Source of the DNA: Pleurotus djamor
Lineage: Eukaryota; Basidiomycota; Agaricomycetes; Agaricales; Pleurotaceae
DNA length: 38,173 bases
Assembly (NCBI GenBank): GCA_029747585.1
Contig: JAPEVF010000434.1
Span: forward strand, 1 to 38,173
Reading direction: 5' to 3'
Below are positions 9,981 through 20,052 of this stretch, one piece after another. The notes beneath the pieces were generated by a model. It searched no databases. It saw nothing but the letters and a program-made list of their open reading frames with translations, and was not told the origin of the DNA. How positions within the stretch are numbered: the first letter of the stretch is position 1; every line of letters begins with the position of its first letter. Both the position numbers and the translations under genes were made by a program.

Positions 9981-11147
9981 TCACTCCATGCCCTCGAAAT
10001 CACCTTCATCGAGGTCGGGCGGCTGCACGACAATCATCCGAAGTGAGTCGACCATTGTCCGACAAAAAAGGCAGAACTGACTGACCTCTTTTGGTTCTTC
10101 ATCTTCACCGTATTGCATTGTGTAGTCAATATGGCTAATCACCGTCTCTAAAGAGTCCGGCGACGACAGATCGAGAGGCAGAAATGAGACGAGAGGATGG
10201 TCTTCGATCAGATGGACAATAGCCTGGTTCAAAGCATGGAAACGTGGGTTTGGGACATTAGCTTCTTGACCACGAGTGGTTGCGAGGAGAAGTGGATCCG
10301 GGTCCAGGTATCTAAGGGAAAAGACGTCTCTCATTCGTCACAGCACGGCGGAGAACAATGGTCTGCCTACCTTGCTATGTCCTTCTTGCGGCGAATACCA
10401 TTTCTCCCCCCTGACTTCGGATCGTCCGGATTCGATGTGACTAGGTCCATTTTCGACATGATGTTGATCCATGGGATTTCGAGATTAACCATGGCTGACA
10501 TGGCTGAGAGCACACCACTGACATAAAGCAAGGTGAGTCCGGAGTAGCTGGCGAAAGCAGCGTGTTTTCCAAACGAACCTGAAAAACTTGTATCTGTCCT
10601 CCATAAATTGAGATTCGATCAGATACGTCGCGCAGACGCGAAATCCAAGCCGCTGGAGGTCACGAACGAGTGACGGTAAGAAAGGATGATGTGTGTAGAG
10701 TTCAATCTGACCTAGACCACATTGTCAATGGAAATTTAAGCCCACTATGAAGCACCATGACGCACCAGGACAGTCGATAATAATGTAGTCATCTTCAAAA
10801 CTTCCAAGCTCCTCCTCCAGCCAATCCATATTTTGCATTAGGTATCTTGCAGCAGGCATTAACACGCCGCGTACGCGTCGAATGAGCAGATGCACACTTA
10901 CTCACTCAAAACAATAGACGAGGCCACCGTTTGGACCATAACCCAGTTCACCCATCACATCATCCAAGCTAACGAGGTCTTTGATGTCAATCGCCGGTTC
11001 ATACTCAAAGCTTGACGGTGATGCTGCAGGATCGAAATTTACAAGGTTCGCNGACCGNTTCGACAGACGAATGTGNGTCAAGAACGATGCGCAGAAGGTA
11101 GACTTTCCAGCACCAGCAGGCCCTGTTACGAGGACAGCATAGCGCAT
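9981..11147 (-). CDS. GPN3: GPN-loop GTPase 3
   Basis: GPN-family GTPase needed for assembly and nuclear import of RNA polymerases, working with GPN1/GPN2. Six exons: 11147-10906, 10845-10766, 10711-10579, 10517-10371, 10311-10086 and 10022-9981, totalling 870 nt or 289 residues. Seen: Walker [12 protein letters not shown] at residues 8-18; NFDPAA; the diagnostic GPN motif in [24 protein letters not shown] (G3); INIMSKMDL (G4); RYLDPDP; and the tail [16 protein letters not shown], ending [11 protein letters not shown]. The tail identifies GPN3 rather than GPN2. Several ambiguous bases fall in the first exon (11042-11077) and the leader (11169-11184), so a few residues are undetermined. It is head to head with PYM at 58 bp. 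Confidence 0.95.
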
Positions 11148-11205
11148 GATGGCGAAATACAGAGATGANTTTNNAACTCCGACNACCTTCACATCCTTCG
11201 TTATC
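11148..11205. promoter_or_regulatory. 58-bp head-to-head gap between GPN3 and PYM
   Basis: The start codons at 11147 (minus) and 11206 (plus) are 58 bp apart, leaving almost no room for two separate promoters, so the leaders probably overlap. Four ambiguous bases (11169-11184) lie here, and no motif can be called reliably. Confidence 0.45.
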
Positions 11206-11840
11206 ATGTCCCGCCCTCCAATCAACCCAGAAAAGACGTTAGCTGGCATTACCGTTGATCCTCACACCCTCGACCGCGTAATACCAGAATCTCGAAGGCC
11301 AGATGGCACGTAAGTCCATCGGATGTCAATGCATCTATGTCGCCCCCCTCATACCATCATCGTAACAGTGTCCGGAAACAGCTCAAAATCCGACCTGGCT
11401 TTACTCCTCAGGAGGATGTCCGTCGATTTCGCGGGACGCGCCAGGCTCAGATGGACGCAATGGCACTCCCCAAGGGTCACATCGTAGGATGGGCGCCGCC
11501 ATCTAACACTGCTTCGAAATCAGGCGGCTCAGCCAATGCTTTCCCCGCCCTGGGTCAATCGACGGCTAGTAGCTCTGCATCTTCAACGAAGCCCTTGAGC
11601 AAGGCCGCTAAGAAGAACGCTAAGCGCAAGGAGAAGCGGGGAGAGCAAAAGGCGGCCCCGGAGCCTGTCAAAGATAACTGGGATGACGAAGATGAGGATG
11701 CAGGCGATGCCAAAACCCCTGCTGTTAATCCACCAGACGCGACCGCTGCTCCGCTGACGACGCGGGAGACCGATAGCGCACCAGTCGAGTCAGATTCCAC
11801 TGAATTGGAGAGTAAATTCTCCAAGCTTGAAGTCAAATGA
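11206..11840 (+). CDS. PYM1: Partner of Y14-Mago (PYM), exon-junction-complex disassembly factor
   Basis: PYM binds the Mago-Y14 heterodimer and the 40S ribosome and removes exon junction complexes from translated mRNA. Exons 11206-11309 and 11369-11840 encode 191 residues. The N-terminal Mago-Y14-binding segment is spread over the intron: VIPESRRPDGT joined to VRKQLKIRPGFTPQEDVRRF, matching the family pattern R-P-D-G-T-x-R-K-x-x-x-x-x-G-x-x-P-x-E-x. The middle is Ser/Ala-rich, with a Lys-rich block (KAAKKNAKRKEKRGEQK) as in other PYM proteins, followed by an acidic stretch DNWDDEDEDAGD and a C-terminal amphipathic LESKFSKLEVK. It would act mainly in the cytoplasm. The many introns in this genome make an active EJC cycle plausible. 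Confidence 0.9.
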
Positions 11841-12027
11841 GTTGACGGACACCATTTGTACACTTATAGCAGCCTCGTTGTTAAGACACATAGCGTCGTC
11901 CTTCGAGTCTCTGTATGACCATCCTCTCTATACATATATAGGCTCGTTATGATACTAGAGTAGTACTCTATACATCAAGACATCGAAACATCGTCGTATT
12001 CAAAACAAGTGGTAAGGGCAGGTCCAT

Positions 12028-14530
12028 TCAAAATCTTTGAGGATGCCAATGTCCTCTGAGTAGCTTCACCACGTCTTCTTCTGCTTGTGATAACGGCTGG
12101 GCATCGTCCAACTCCCTGGACATGATAACAGGCAGGCCAGGTTGAGCCATCCCAAGCAACAACGCGCGACCCTGGTAGAACCGATCAGGGAGTTGGTCTG
12201 AGAATACTTCAGAGATGCTTTCATCATCCTGACCCAAGAGAGATCCAGTGTCGTACGGTTCTGAGAAGGCGTCCTGTGGATCAGAATCATTGAAGTGTGT
12301 TATATTGTCCATCACAGACGGAGGGAATTCAATGAAGTGGTCGTCGTTGTCGATAAGATGCGTGCTAAGGAAGTCATCGTCGGTGAGATAGCTCGACGGT
12401 GGGCGAACAGTCAAGCATTCGCGTTCGAGAAACAGGTCTGTCGGTAGATAGCTCGAAGAAAAGCCATAAGCTCTTATCAAGGGAGAGACCTCTTCAGCTT
12501 CTATGTCCTGGCCTTGAAACGCAATTTGGCCATTCGAGAAAGCGGCGTCAAGGCGTGAAGCCTCCATATTGTCGACGAGAAGTAAAGTATCGCAAGGAGA
12601 AACGGGGCGAGAAGGAAAAGATTGGTCCTCAAGTTCCAGATGTGCCGAACTCTGAGTTGGTTCCCCACATAGCAGCGAGTCATTGTCCACATGGCGGTGG
12701 AAATCCAGATGGAGAGACGCATGAAGAGACGAAGCTAACAGTGGATATGGGAGTCTTTCGGGGGATCCCAAGGACGATGGCGGGGCGGGCACACTATAAT
12801 CCAGGTCAAGGGACACTGGCAGATCGCAAGGCTCAACTTGAGTAAGGGGGGCAGAAGGTTTGGTGTCCAGGTAGATGGGAGGACCCGAGTCAGGCTTTCG
12901 ACGCTGGGAGACAAGTCTTGGTGGGCTGTCCGCGCAGACCGCAGGTACAGAAGGTGCCAGCTTAGATTCGAAAAACCTAGAGATGGTGGCAATTTGCGGA
13001 GGACAAGCCTTTACCTGGGACGCAGAATCGGAAGGCTGCAAGGAGAGCTGAGAAACGTCCATGTCCACCTCAAGTGCGGAGTGAACAATCGACCTTGATG
13101 GAACGAGTTGTGAGGGGCGTAGACACTGAGCATTCAATATTACAGTTCCTTCCCTCAGCGGAGTCGGCGGAGAGAGATGCTTGCATTCAGAGAGAGCAGA
13201 CGGGAGGGATAGTTTATCGTCTTGTTCAATATCCCAAATAACAGATTCGTCGCGTTTACGGGTAGGTGTAGCCTCCGACTCTGATGACTCGGAGGGATGA
13301 ATCGAAGGGTTCGGTCGGGGTTTGGGCACGCTTTTCTTCTTTGTTGCTGGGGCGGCAGCCTTGCGGGCTCGGGATCGTTTCCGGGACCTGGGGGTAGAAG
13401 GGCTAGAGCTCGCCTCGGACAAGGTGTCAGATCCTGACTCAGGCTCATTCCTTTCCTCTTCAGATTGAACGGATTCGGCAGCAGGGTTCACCAAACGCTT
13501 TAAAAAGGTACCCTCGGAAAACTGGGACTTGGATTTCACTACACCGATTGGACGGTTTAGAATGATAACGTGAAGACGCGACAAGAGTCTTACCCTTCGG
13601 TGGCTTGGTTTTGGGTTGTGCCGGGAGCGACGCTTTACCCTTATTAAAAACGCCAATGCTGACAGGCGGCTTAACCTAAGGTCGTTGAGCGTTTGTGTAG
13701 TCCAATAGTCAACAGAACACGTACGGTTATACGATTGGCCCCGATGTTGGCCGCATTGAGCCCATACATGAGGGAGAACCCCGGTGGAAGCTTCTCTTTC
13801 TGTGACTTTTTCTCCTTTTTGCCAGCTTTCTTCGCGGGCTTCTTGTTGGATTTGTCGCCTCGGCTGTCTTCAACAGGTATACTGTCTGGCTGCATAATAG
13901 CTCGCTTGACGCGTTTGCGCTCCTTTCTCTCAAGAAGACCTTCAGGCGTTCAAGATGGGATCGATATCATAGGATAACGAGTCACTCACGAGCCGCATGC
14001 TCTTCGTCCAAGTCGGAGGAACTACGAGCATCTTTCTTGCGTTTCGGAGGGTTACTCTTCAAAGGGCGAGAGGTCGTCTTAACCTTCTTTATTGGAGATA
14101 CCGCATGATCTTGTGGGATTGCATCGCTTTCGTTGGCCTTCGTCGCGATGTCCGGTCGTCGTATCTTACGAGGGATGAGGAAGGGAGTACCAAACCCGAC
14201 GGCCTCTACCTCCGGGGAGCTGTGAGAATTGATCTTTTTAAGGGTAGCGTCACACGATTTCTTCAAGGTCGAGTTCGCGTCCCAATTCGAGATCACAGCT
14301 TGGCCTTCCGCGGCGTAATACTTCTGGTTGGTTCGTTGATCCCGGAGGTAAGTGGCGAGGTGGTGCGACTTGTCGAGCGTGCTAATGGAGCGAAGGTCAC
14401 CGGATTTGATTCCGCACGACATCTGAAGAGCGCGGTCACGCAAAGAGACAAGGAGAAACGATGATAGTGGCGGTCCGTTTAGAGAAGACGACGAATAGGT
14501 TCGATTGTTTGGATCTGTGTGCATCAACAA
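12028..14530 (-). CDS. Large, mostly disordered nuclear-type protein of unknown function
   Basis: Exons 14530-13990, 13939-13725, 13675-13594 and 13538-12028 join in phase to 782 residues. No known family is recognised. The N-terminal about 170 residues contain LRSISTLDKSHHLATYLRD. A strongly basic region follows (LLERKERKRVKRA, then KKPAKKAGKKEKKSQKEK), leading into the more structured LPPGFSLMYGLNAANIGANR and SQFSEGTFLKRLVNP. A Ser/Pro-rich basic tract (TPRSRKRSRARKAA) looks like a nuclear localisation signal. Around residue 500 a segment IATISRFFESKL resembles a degenerate PCNA-interacting peptide (h-x-x-F-F) without the leading Gln. The C-terminus ends GRALLLGMAQPGLPV and VVKLLRGHW. Earlier start codons cannot be excluded. 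Confidence 0.65.
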
Positions 14531-14592
14531 GATAGGAGTTTCGTACTAGGAAGTATACACGAAGAAAGGGTTCCTGAGCCAGGTGAGGTCAG

Positions 14593-16983
14593 TTATGAAC
14601 ACTTGTGACGGAAGTAAATTACCCACTGTTTATCTGTCAGATCCATAAAAGCGTGCCGCTGACGTTCTTTCTCAACATCTGCATCTGTCCATCCATGGAG
14701 CTCTTTTAAGTCTTCAATCTTCATGAGTTTCTTCTGATTGAGGTGTAAGTTGACCCATCTGATGAGGAAGGTTAAGCCCAGCTGGACAACAATCAGGACC
14801 ATGATTGCAATTTTTCCAGGAATGTAATCTGGTGCATCCTGCGGAGGGAAGATCTCAGCACCAATGACATTTCCCAAAGCAAAAGTAATCATGGTGAGTG
14901 CATTGATGGTGCTCTTCTTGGTATGCCCACTTGTATTGGATGCATTATAGGCATAGATAGTGGAGAGAGCACTTCCAAATGTTGTTGCAATATAGATGCC
15001 TGTATATAAATATTTGCAGCTAAATAAGAGGTTTAATCATGGAAGGCCCAGAGTAAACATACCAAACAAGAGAACTCCTTTCTGGCCAGTTCCATTGAAT
15101 GCTATCAATAAGGCTAGGAGATAAAATTATCAAGTTAAGTATGGGACTAGCTATAGCTGTTTAATAGAACTTACCAGATCCCAGAATAGCTGGCACTAAG
15201 GCAAATACAATGGGCATTGTGCGCTCATTCTTCTTATCAGAGTACCAGCCACAGAAAAGCACCATGCATCCATGAACCACCCCTCCAGGGATGCCCAGAA
15301 TCAATGCTTGGCGAGATCTATAAATTGAAAGAATTGAAAAGTTCCAAATTGGATTCTTTAATACTCAAGGGAACTGACGTATAACCAAAGCTCTTGATAA
15401 TAATGGCACTAACTAATGGACTCATCAGGTTCAAGATAAAGATGGTAATTGGCAATAAACCCACAGTTGCTGATACCACCATTGGGAATACTGGCTAAGC
15501 AGCTGTGCGTCTCACTGGTTCCTTGGCTGGAAAGTAGTCACTTACTCATCATAACTGAAAGGACAACCAGCCAAGTCCTAATGTCAAGGAGGGCTTCATA
15601 GACTTGATCTTTCTTGATCCTTTTATTCTCAGTCCCCCCTTGATCATCCCTAATTCTCTCCAATGCTGCAATCTTCTCTTCCTGGCTAAGCATGGTAGCA
15701 TGCACTGGAGAGTCTGGAAGCCATATGAGGGTGCAAACACCCACTATGATGGCCAGACCACCCATAAGAAGGTACATGATTTGGTAGGGTGCCAGAACAT
15801 GCCCATCATAAAAGGATATTCCCTGATAAAAGAAGGTTGAGCATAAAGATACAGAGCATCTAGAAAGACTCACATATGAAACAAAGCCACCAAAGACTTG
15901 AGTTAGAGAATTCTGTTTAAAGGGACAGAGGTTATCTCCCAGAAATAAACCATGGAATCCCCCTACCATGACATAAAACCAGGAGATTCTGGTTGCCTAC
16001 AAATAGAAGATCAGATAGCTAATAGTATCATTGGAGAAAAGGTATACCTGTTCATTTTTCTTGTAAAACATTGAGATGATCAAGATGAGCAGCGGGGCAA
16101 CACAGCTTTCCAACATGCCTTGATCAGGAGTCAGAGGTGAGATCCCAAGTAAAGGTAACCCAGTACTCACCAAGCAGGAAGCGGAGGGCAAAGAAAGCAC
16201 CAAAAGAGGTGCCAACAGAATGTAGCATCAGGATCATGCCCCAGAGAACTGTATTAGCCCCTGGTAGCGACATGAGCCTGTGGTAGATAAATCACGGCGG
16301 GCCTGGAACGTACCAAGATACTTTGCCAACCTCAATTTCTGGGCAATATAAACGGTGGGGAACTCCCAAACGAGAAAGCCTTATGTTGACAGTCAGCGCG
16401 AATTCAGGGGGAAACAGGAGTACTCAAGCGCACCAAGGTAAAAAGCCATGGATACAAGGTTGTAGTGCTGTCTTCGGCGTAAGTAAGCCAAATCCGAGGA
16501 TTCGGAACGCGAATCTACCTGGCCCTTGATAGGTAAGCCCATGATGCTGCGACCATCAGCGCAGGAAGAGATGGACAGAAACAGTGGAAGACTACCTTGC
16601 ATAATTCAATGTGTTCTTGTCGCTAACCATGTCTTGAGATGAGACGGCAAGGTGCTAAAATTCAGACGGCTCACAGGTACTGTGTGAAGTAGACGGCAGC
16701 GCAGAGTGGCATGATGCAGAAATCCTGAGACGAAGACGGAAGGCCGTTAGGAGAGACGTCCGAGGAATAATCAGAGTGCAGAAAGGCTCGCCAATTTTCG
16801 CCGAAGTCGACGATTATATTCCTCGCTGAACGTATCAGCTCTCTCCATACCGACGATACGCAGAGCTTCATCTGCCAGCGAAGCATTGACTGAGTGAACA
16901 CCGACTTTGTCGTCGACCTTCTCTTTGTCGCTCCCCGAAGAATGCGAACGTCTGCGAGCCATGTCGGAAGCGGCCTCCATTTC
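14593..16983 (-). CDS. Major facilitator superfamily transporter, Dal5 / allantoate permease (anion:cation symporter) family
   Basis: Twelve-helix plasma-membrane transporter for small organic anions. The exact substrate (allantoate, nicotinate, pantothenate or similar) is not readable. About ten exons on the minus strand. Exon 1 (16983-16792) encodes a hydrophilic N-terminus (MARRRSHSS, RLRRKL) and seems to end at a GC-AG intron. The body shows CIMPLCAAVYFTQYLDK, LNYARxMGLPIKGQHYN, FLVWEFPTVYIAQKL, NTVLWGMILMLHSVGTS, ATRISWFYVMNSLTQVFGG, APYQIMYLLMGGL, WLPDSPVHATML, SIPNGGISNC, IKSFGYTSRQALILGIPGG, GWYSDKKNERTMPI and NTSGHTKKSTINALTMI. These are the conserved family blocks. The last exon ends either by reading through to 14593 or by splicing; an out-of-phase NPFFVYTS, resembling the usual family end, lies at about 14552-14575. 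Base composition changes abruptly inside the gene. Confidence 0.88.
14690..16260. other. CpG-depleted, AT-richer tract inside the MFS transporter gene
   Basis: Across about 1.57 kb, exons and introns together contain only about seven CG dinucleotides by direct reading (for example no CG at all from 15541 to 16080). The flanking sequence commonly has 3-5 CG per 60 bases (for example five in 16741-16800). TG and CA are common in the tract. The right edge near 16260 coincides with an exon-intron border; the left edge near 14690 lies within the last exon. The encoded transporter stays in frame throughout. Confidence 0.8.
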
Positions 16984-17309
16984 AGAAGAGTAAGACTTGA
17001 GAGGGGGAGAGGAACAGCGGTGTGTCGACACTCTTATCTGCTTATCCGCAAGTCTGACTGTGTATTGAAGTCGGTGGTCTCAAGATCATCTCACAAGAAG
17101 CCTTCGTGGGCAATCACTTGCTTATTCCGCGTTCAACACAAGATCGCTCTGAAAATAGGTCAGCCACGGCACAGAAATGGAGATACAAGAATGTTCGTCG
17201 CAGCTCAAATCCTTCGGAAGAATTGCAGGGGTATTTTCTATCTTTGTATTGGATGTAGAGAAAACAATGCGAATGAACGAGATGAAGATGTAAGACCAAA
17301 CAAGGAAAA
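16984..17309 (-). promoter_or_regulatory. Upstream region of the MFS transporter gene / 3' region of the thiolase gene
   Basis: A gene-free stretch of 326 bp between two minus-strand genes: 3' flank of the thiolase on the right, promoter of the transporter on the left. An in-frame upstream ATG for the transporter exists at 17031, which would add 16 residues. The plus strand has a long open frame across this region and the thiolase, but it is antisense and shows no protein-like features. No clear TATA box was found. Confidence 0.45.
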
Positions 17310-18815
17310 TCAAAGCTTCTGGATGACGATTGCTGATGCAGCACCACCCTATGAAGAGCTAGTTAGTGATGATAGACGCAAGGCTCGAGGGATAACCTAC
17401 TCCATTGCAGATACCGGCAGCGCCATACTGGCCGGACTTCAAGGCGTGAACGAGAGAGACAATGATACGGGCACCAGAGTTTCCGATAGCGTGGCCGAGA
17501 GCGACAGCACCACTGGAGAAGCGAATGAATATGAGGAGGAAGATGAAGATACGAAAAGGCTTACCCGTTAACGTTGATTTTAGCAGGGTCGAGGTTCAAG
17601 ACCTTCTCAGCAATACGGACGACGACTGAGAAGGCTTCGTTGATCTCGAACAATGAGATATCATCGGCGGTGAGGTTGGCTTTTTGGAGGGCAATGGGGA
17701 GGGCGACGGTGGGTGCAATGGGGAAGTCGATCGGCTCAACACCGGCATCGGCGTAGGCTGTACCGAGGTGATTAGAATCATTGACAGAATGGAGGAAGGG
17801 GAGGATACGAACAAACAACTTTGGCCAGAGGCTTAAGGCCGAGCTCCTGTGCTTTCTCCGCAGACATCAGGATAAGGGCCGAAGCACCATCGTTGAGATT
17901 TGATGAGTTGGCAGCGGTGATGTTACCATCCTTCCTAAACGCCGATCGCAGGGATGGGATCTTATCGAAGATGACCTTCTTGTACTCTTCGTCTTCCTTG
18001 AAGACGACGTCACCCTTCTTACCCTTGATGGTGATGGGGGCGATCTCTGCGTCGAAGGCACCGGCTTGCCAGGCGGCAGCAGCGCGCTTGTAAGATTCGA
18101 TGGCATGGGCGTCTTGGGATTCACGAGTGATACCGAATTTCTCGCCGGCAGATTCACCACAGTTACCCATGGCGAAGTTGTTGTAAACGTCCCAGAGACC
18201 ATCGGTTTCAAGTGAGTCCTTGGTTTCATATTTGCCGAACAACGGGTTGGTGCGGGGAATGAGGAAGCTAGAAGATTGGGATATTAAACGCTCGGAGCCT
18301 TTACAAAGACAAAATCCAAGACATACGGGGCATTGCTCATGCTTTCCATACCTCCAGCGACGACGATGTTCCGGTCACCGGATTTGATGCTCTGAGCAGC
18401 GAGCATGACGGACTTCATACCACTGGCGCAGACCTTGTTGATGGTGGTGGCATCGGAACTTGTCCTCATACCAGAGGCGAGGGCGACCTGACGAGCCGGG
18501 GATTGGCCAACACCGGCCTGAACGACGTTTCCGAAGTAGATTTCCTCAGCGAGTGCTGGGTCGAGTCCCGATGTTTCAAAAGCGTGTTTGACGGCGATGG
18601 CACCGAGCTGAGGAGCAGTGAAGCTCTTCAAAGCTCCGTTCAGAGAGCCAACAGCAGTGCGCGAGGCGGCGACGATGACAGCTTCGGTAGACTAGGAGAG
18701 AAGGTCAACGACGACGAGCAGTCTGAAGGACGGAGACGCGTACCANTTTTCGAGACACGAAGGACAAGAGAGAACGAGGAGAAGAACGAGGATGAAGACG
18801 TGTTGCGGCGAACAT
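17310..18815 (-). CDS. ERG10: Acetyl-CoA acetyltransferase (thiolase II), probable mitochondrial form
   Basis: Condenses two acetyl-CoA to acetoacetyl-CoA, or the reverse. Exons 18815-18744, 18691-18327, 18267-17813, 17757-17565, 17512-17401 and 17348-17310 total 1236 nt or 411 residues. Seen: [37 protein letters not shown], with the acyl-accepting Cys; [25 protein letters not shown], the NEAF motif; [17 protein letters not shown], with the catalytic His; and the C-terminal GICNGGGAAS, with the second catalytic Cys. The first exon encodes a 23-residue Arg/Ser-rich, acid-free N-terminus ([19 protein letters not shown]) that looks like a mitochondrial presequence, pointing to an ACAT1-like role in ketone or isoleucine metabolism rather than, or besides, sterol synthesis. 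One base at the first junction is ambiguous. No peroxisomal C-terminal signal is present. Confidence 0.93.
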
Positions 18816-19121
18816 GCTTTTATTGGTGTTTATAAATTGATGCCAGGATAAGGATAATAATCTTTAACCAATCAGGAAACTGATGTATGTCTCAGATCGT
18901 ACGACGTACAAGGAAATGGAGAACCAGCGATGGTCAGACAACTGGGTTTGATTGGAAAAGAAAAATCCTGCGAACAAAACGGTTTGGCTCAACAAGCGTA
19001 GATATTTGTATGATTCCCCTGACCAAGCTCCGGCGACGGTGTTCCTTCAAGACCGGGACGCTGCTTTCATATGTGAAATGTACATTTGGGGTTGTATGAT
19101 AACCGTCTTTCCTACTGGTTG
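18816..19121 (-). promoter_or_regulatory. Promoter region of the thiolase gene / downstream flank of ATG10
   Basis: This 306-bp stretch lies between two minus-strand genes. On the minus strand an AT-rich motif (TTTATAAAC, about 18829-18837) sits about 15 bp before the thiolase start, too close to be a standard TATA box for the annotated ATG. Nothing else recognisable was seen. Confidence 0.4.
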
Positions 19122-19836
19122 TTACAAAGTTCGCAAATCTACGGCCGCACTAACGATCATGAACCAGGTTTCCAGCCACCGAACGAGACGAGTTTTCTCG
19201 TCCCAGTCGGATTGCGCCACCTCAGCCATTATTTCATCAACAGCCTGAGCCGTCTCGCAGGGATGGAGATACCATGAGGGCGTTCCTAACACAGGGTGAT
19301 CCCCTTGGGAGAGAAGCGGAAATGATGCACCGTCTGCGTTAACGGCATATGTCGTAGCCTCGGAGCCCTCAAGAATCGTGGTGCGGAAGAAACCAGACTT
19401 GACTATAGAAGTCAAGGCAAGAGGGCTGCCATCTGGGGCAAGATTTAGAACTGGCAAAGCAGAGATGGATACCCAGGACGCACTGGAATCGTGGATTGTG
19501 AAGTAAAAGGCCGGGACCTGGAAACTTGCGCTGTAGACGACGTATTGATGGCAAGTTAGGCTCTCAGTAGCATGGTGATTGACCGTGGCCTCATCTATAT
19601 CATCTTCGCGAGACCCACCGTTCATACCCGCATTCCGAGGGATTAGTACCACTCGTGAAAGGTATGTTAGATGCTAACGCGAATGCATGTCAAGACGTCT
19701 TCAAACATAGAAACAGAGACCGCACGCCATGCCATTTCCAGAGCCATTTTCGCAAACAATCTGAGGGAGTGGGACCATCGCTATACTTTGAAAAGAAAGC
19801 CTGGCAAGCAGCGTCAAATTGAGCACGAGTGAGCAT
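19122..19836 (-). CDS. ATG10: Autophagy E2-like enzyme Atg10
   Basis: E2-like conjugating enzyme that transfers Atg12 to Atg5 in autophagosome formation. Exons 19836-19726 and 19673-19122 encode 220 residues. The N-terminus reads MLTRAQFDAACQAFFSKYSD. The core has HQYVVYSASFQVPAFYFTIH, the Y-S-x-S/T-[FY]-Q-V-P-x-[FY]-[FY]-F motif of Atg10/Atg3. Near the C-terminus comes DHPVLGTPSWYLHPCETAQ, in which HPC-E-T carries the catalytic cysteine, then WLETWFMIVSAAVDLR. An alternative start at 19863 would add nine residues; 19836 places the ATG just before the usual N-terminal helix. The arrangement is head to head with the eS1 gene. HPC-E-T with the Atg10-type ending favours Atg10 over Atg3, which is longer. 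Confidence 0.92.
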
Positions 19837-20052
19837 CGACCTTAGGCGTGACGTAACGCTCATCAGTGACGATTGCACTCACGGCAATCGCCGACGCAGC
19901 CTGTATAGCTCACAAGAATTAGGTTCAGCCACCGTCTCGCTCTACAGCGTCTAAATTCATTCACATCGCCAAGTTCACCATCCAGCCCGACCAACTGCCG
20001 GCACACTCCATCTCGCGGTCTCACCCCCACCGCAACATCTTCATCTCCACTC
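19837..20052. promoter_or_regulatory. Divergent promoter region of ATG10 and the eS1 ribosomal protein gene
   Basis: A 216-bp region between opposite start codons (19836 minus, 20053 plus). The eS1 side is rich in CT and CA near the start (cgcaacatcttcatctcc), as is common for highly expressed fungal genes. No TATA box is clear. Any co-expression of an autophagy gene with a ribosomal protein gene is uncertain. Confidence 0.4.

Noticed and set aside
12399..12845. Plus-strand open frame of 148 codons
   Set aside because: Lies opposite the last exon of the large minus-strand gene and shows low-complexity shadow composition.
16894..17571. Long plus-strand open frame (225 codons) across the thiolase 3' region
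   Set aside because: It is antisense to the well-supported thiolase exons; its peptide has no recognisable motif and no orderly composition.
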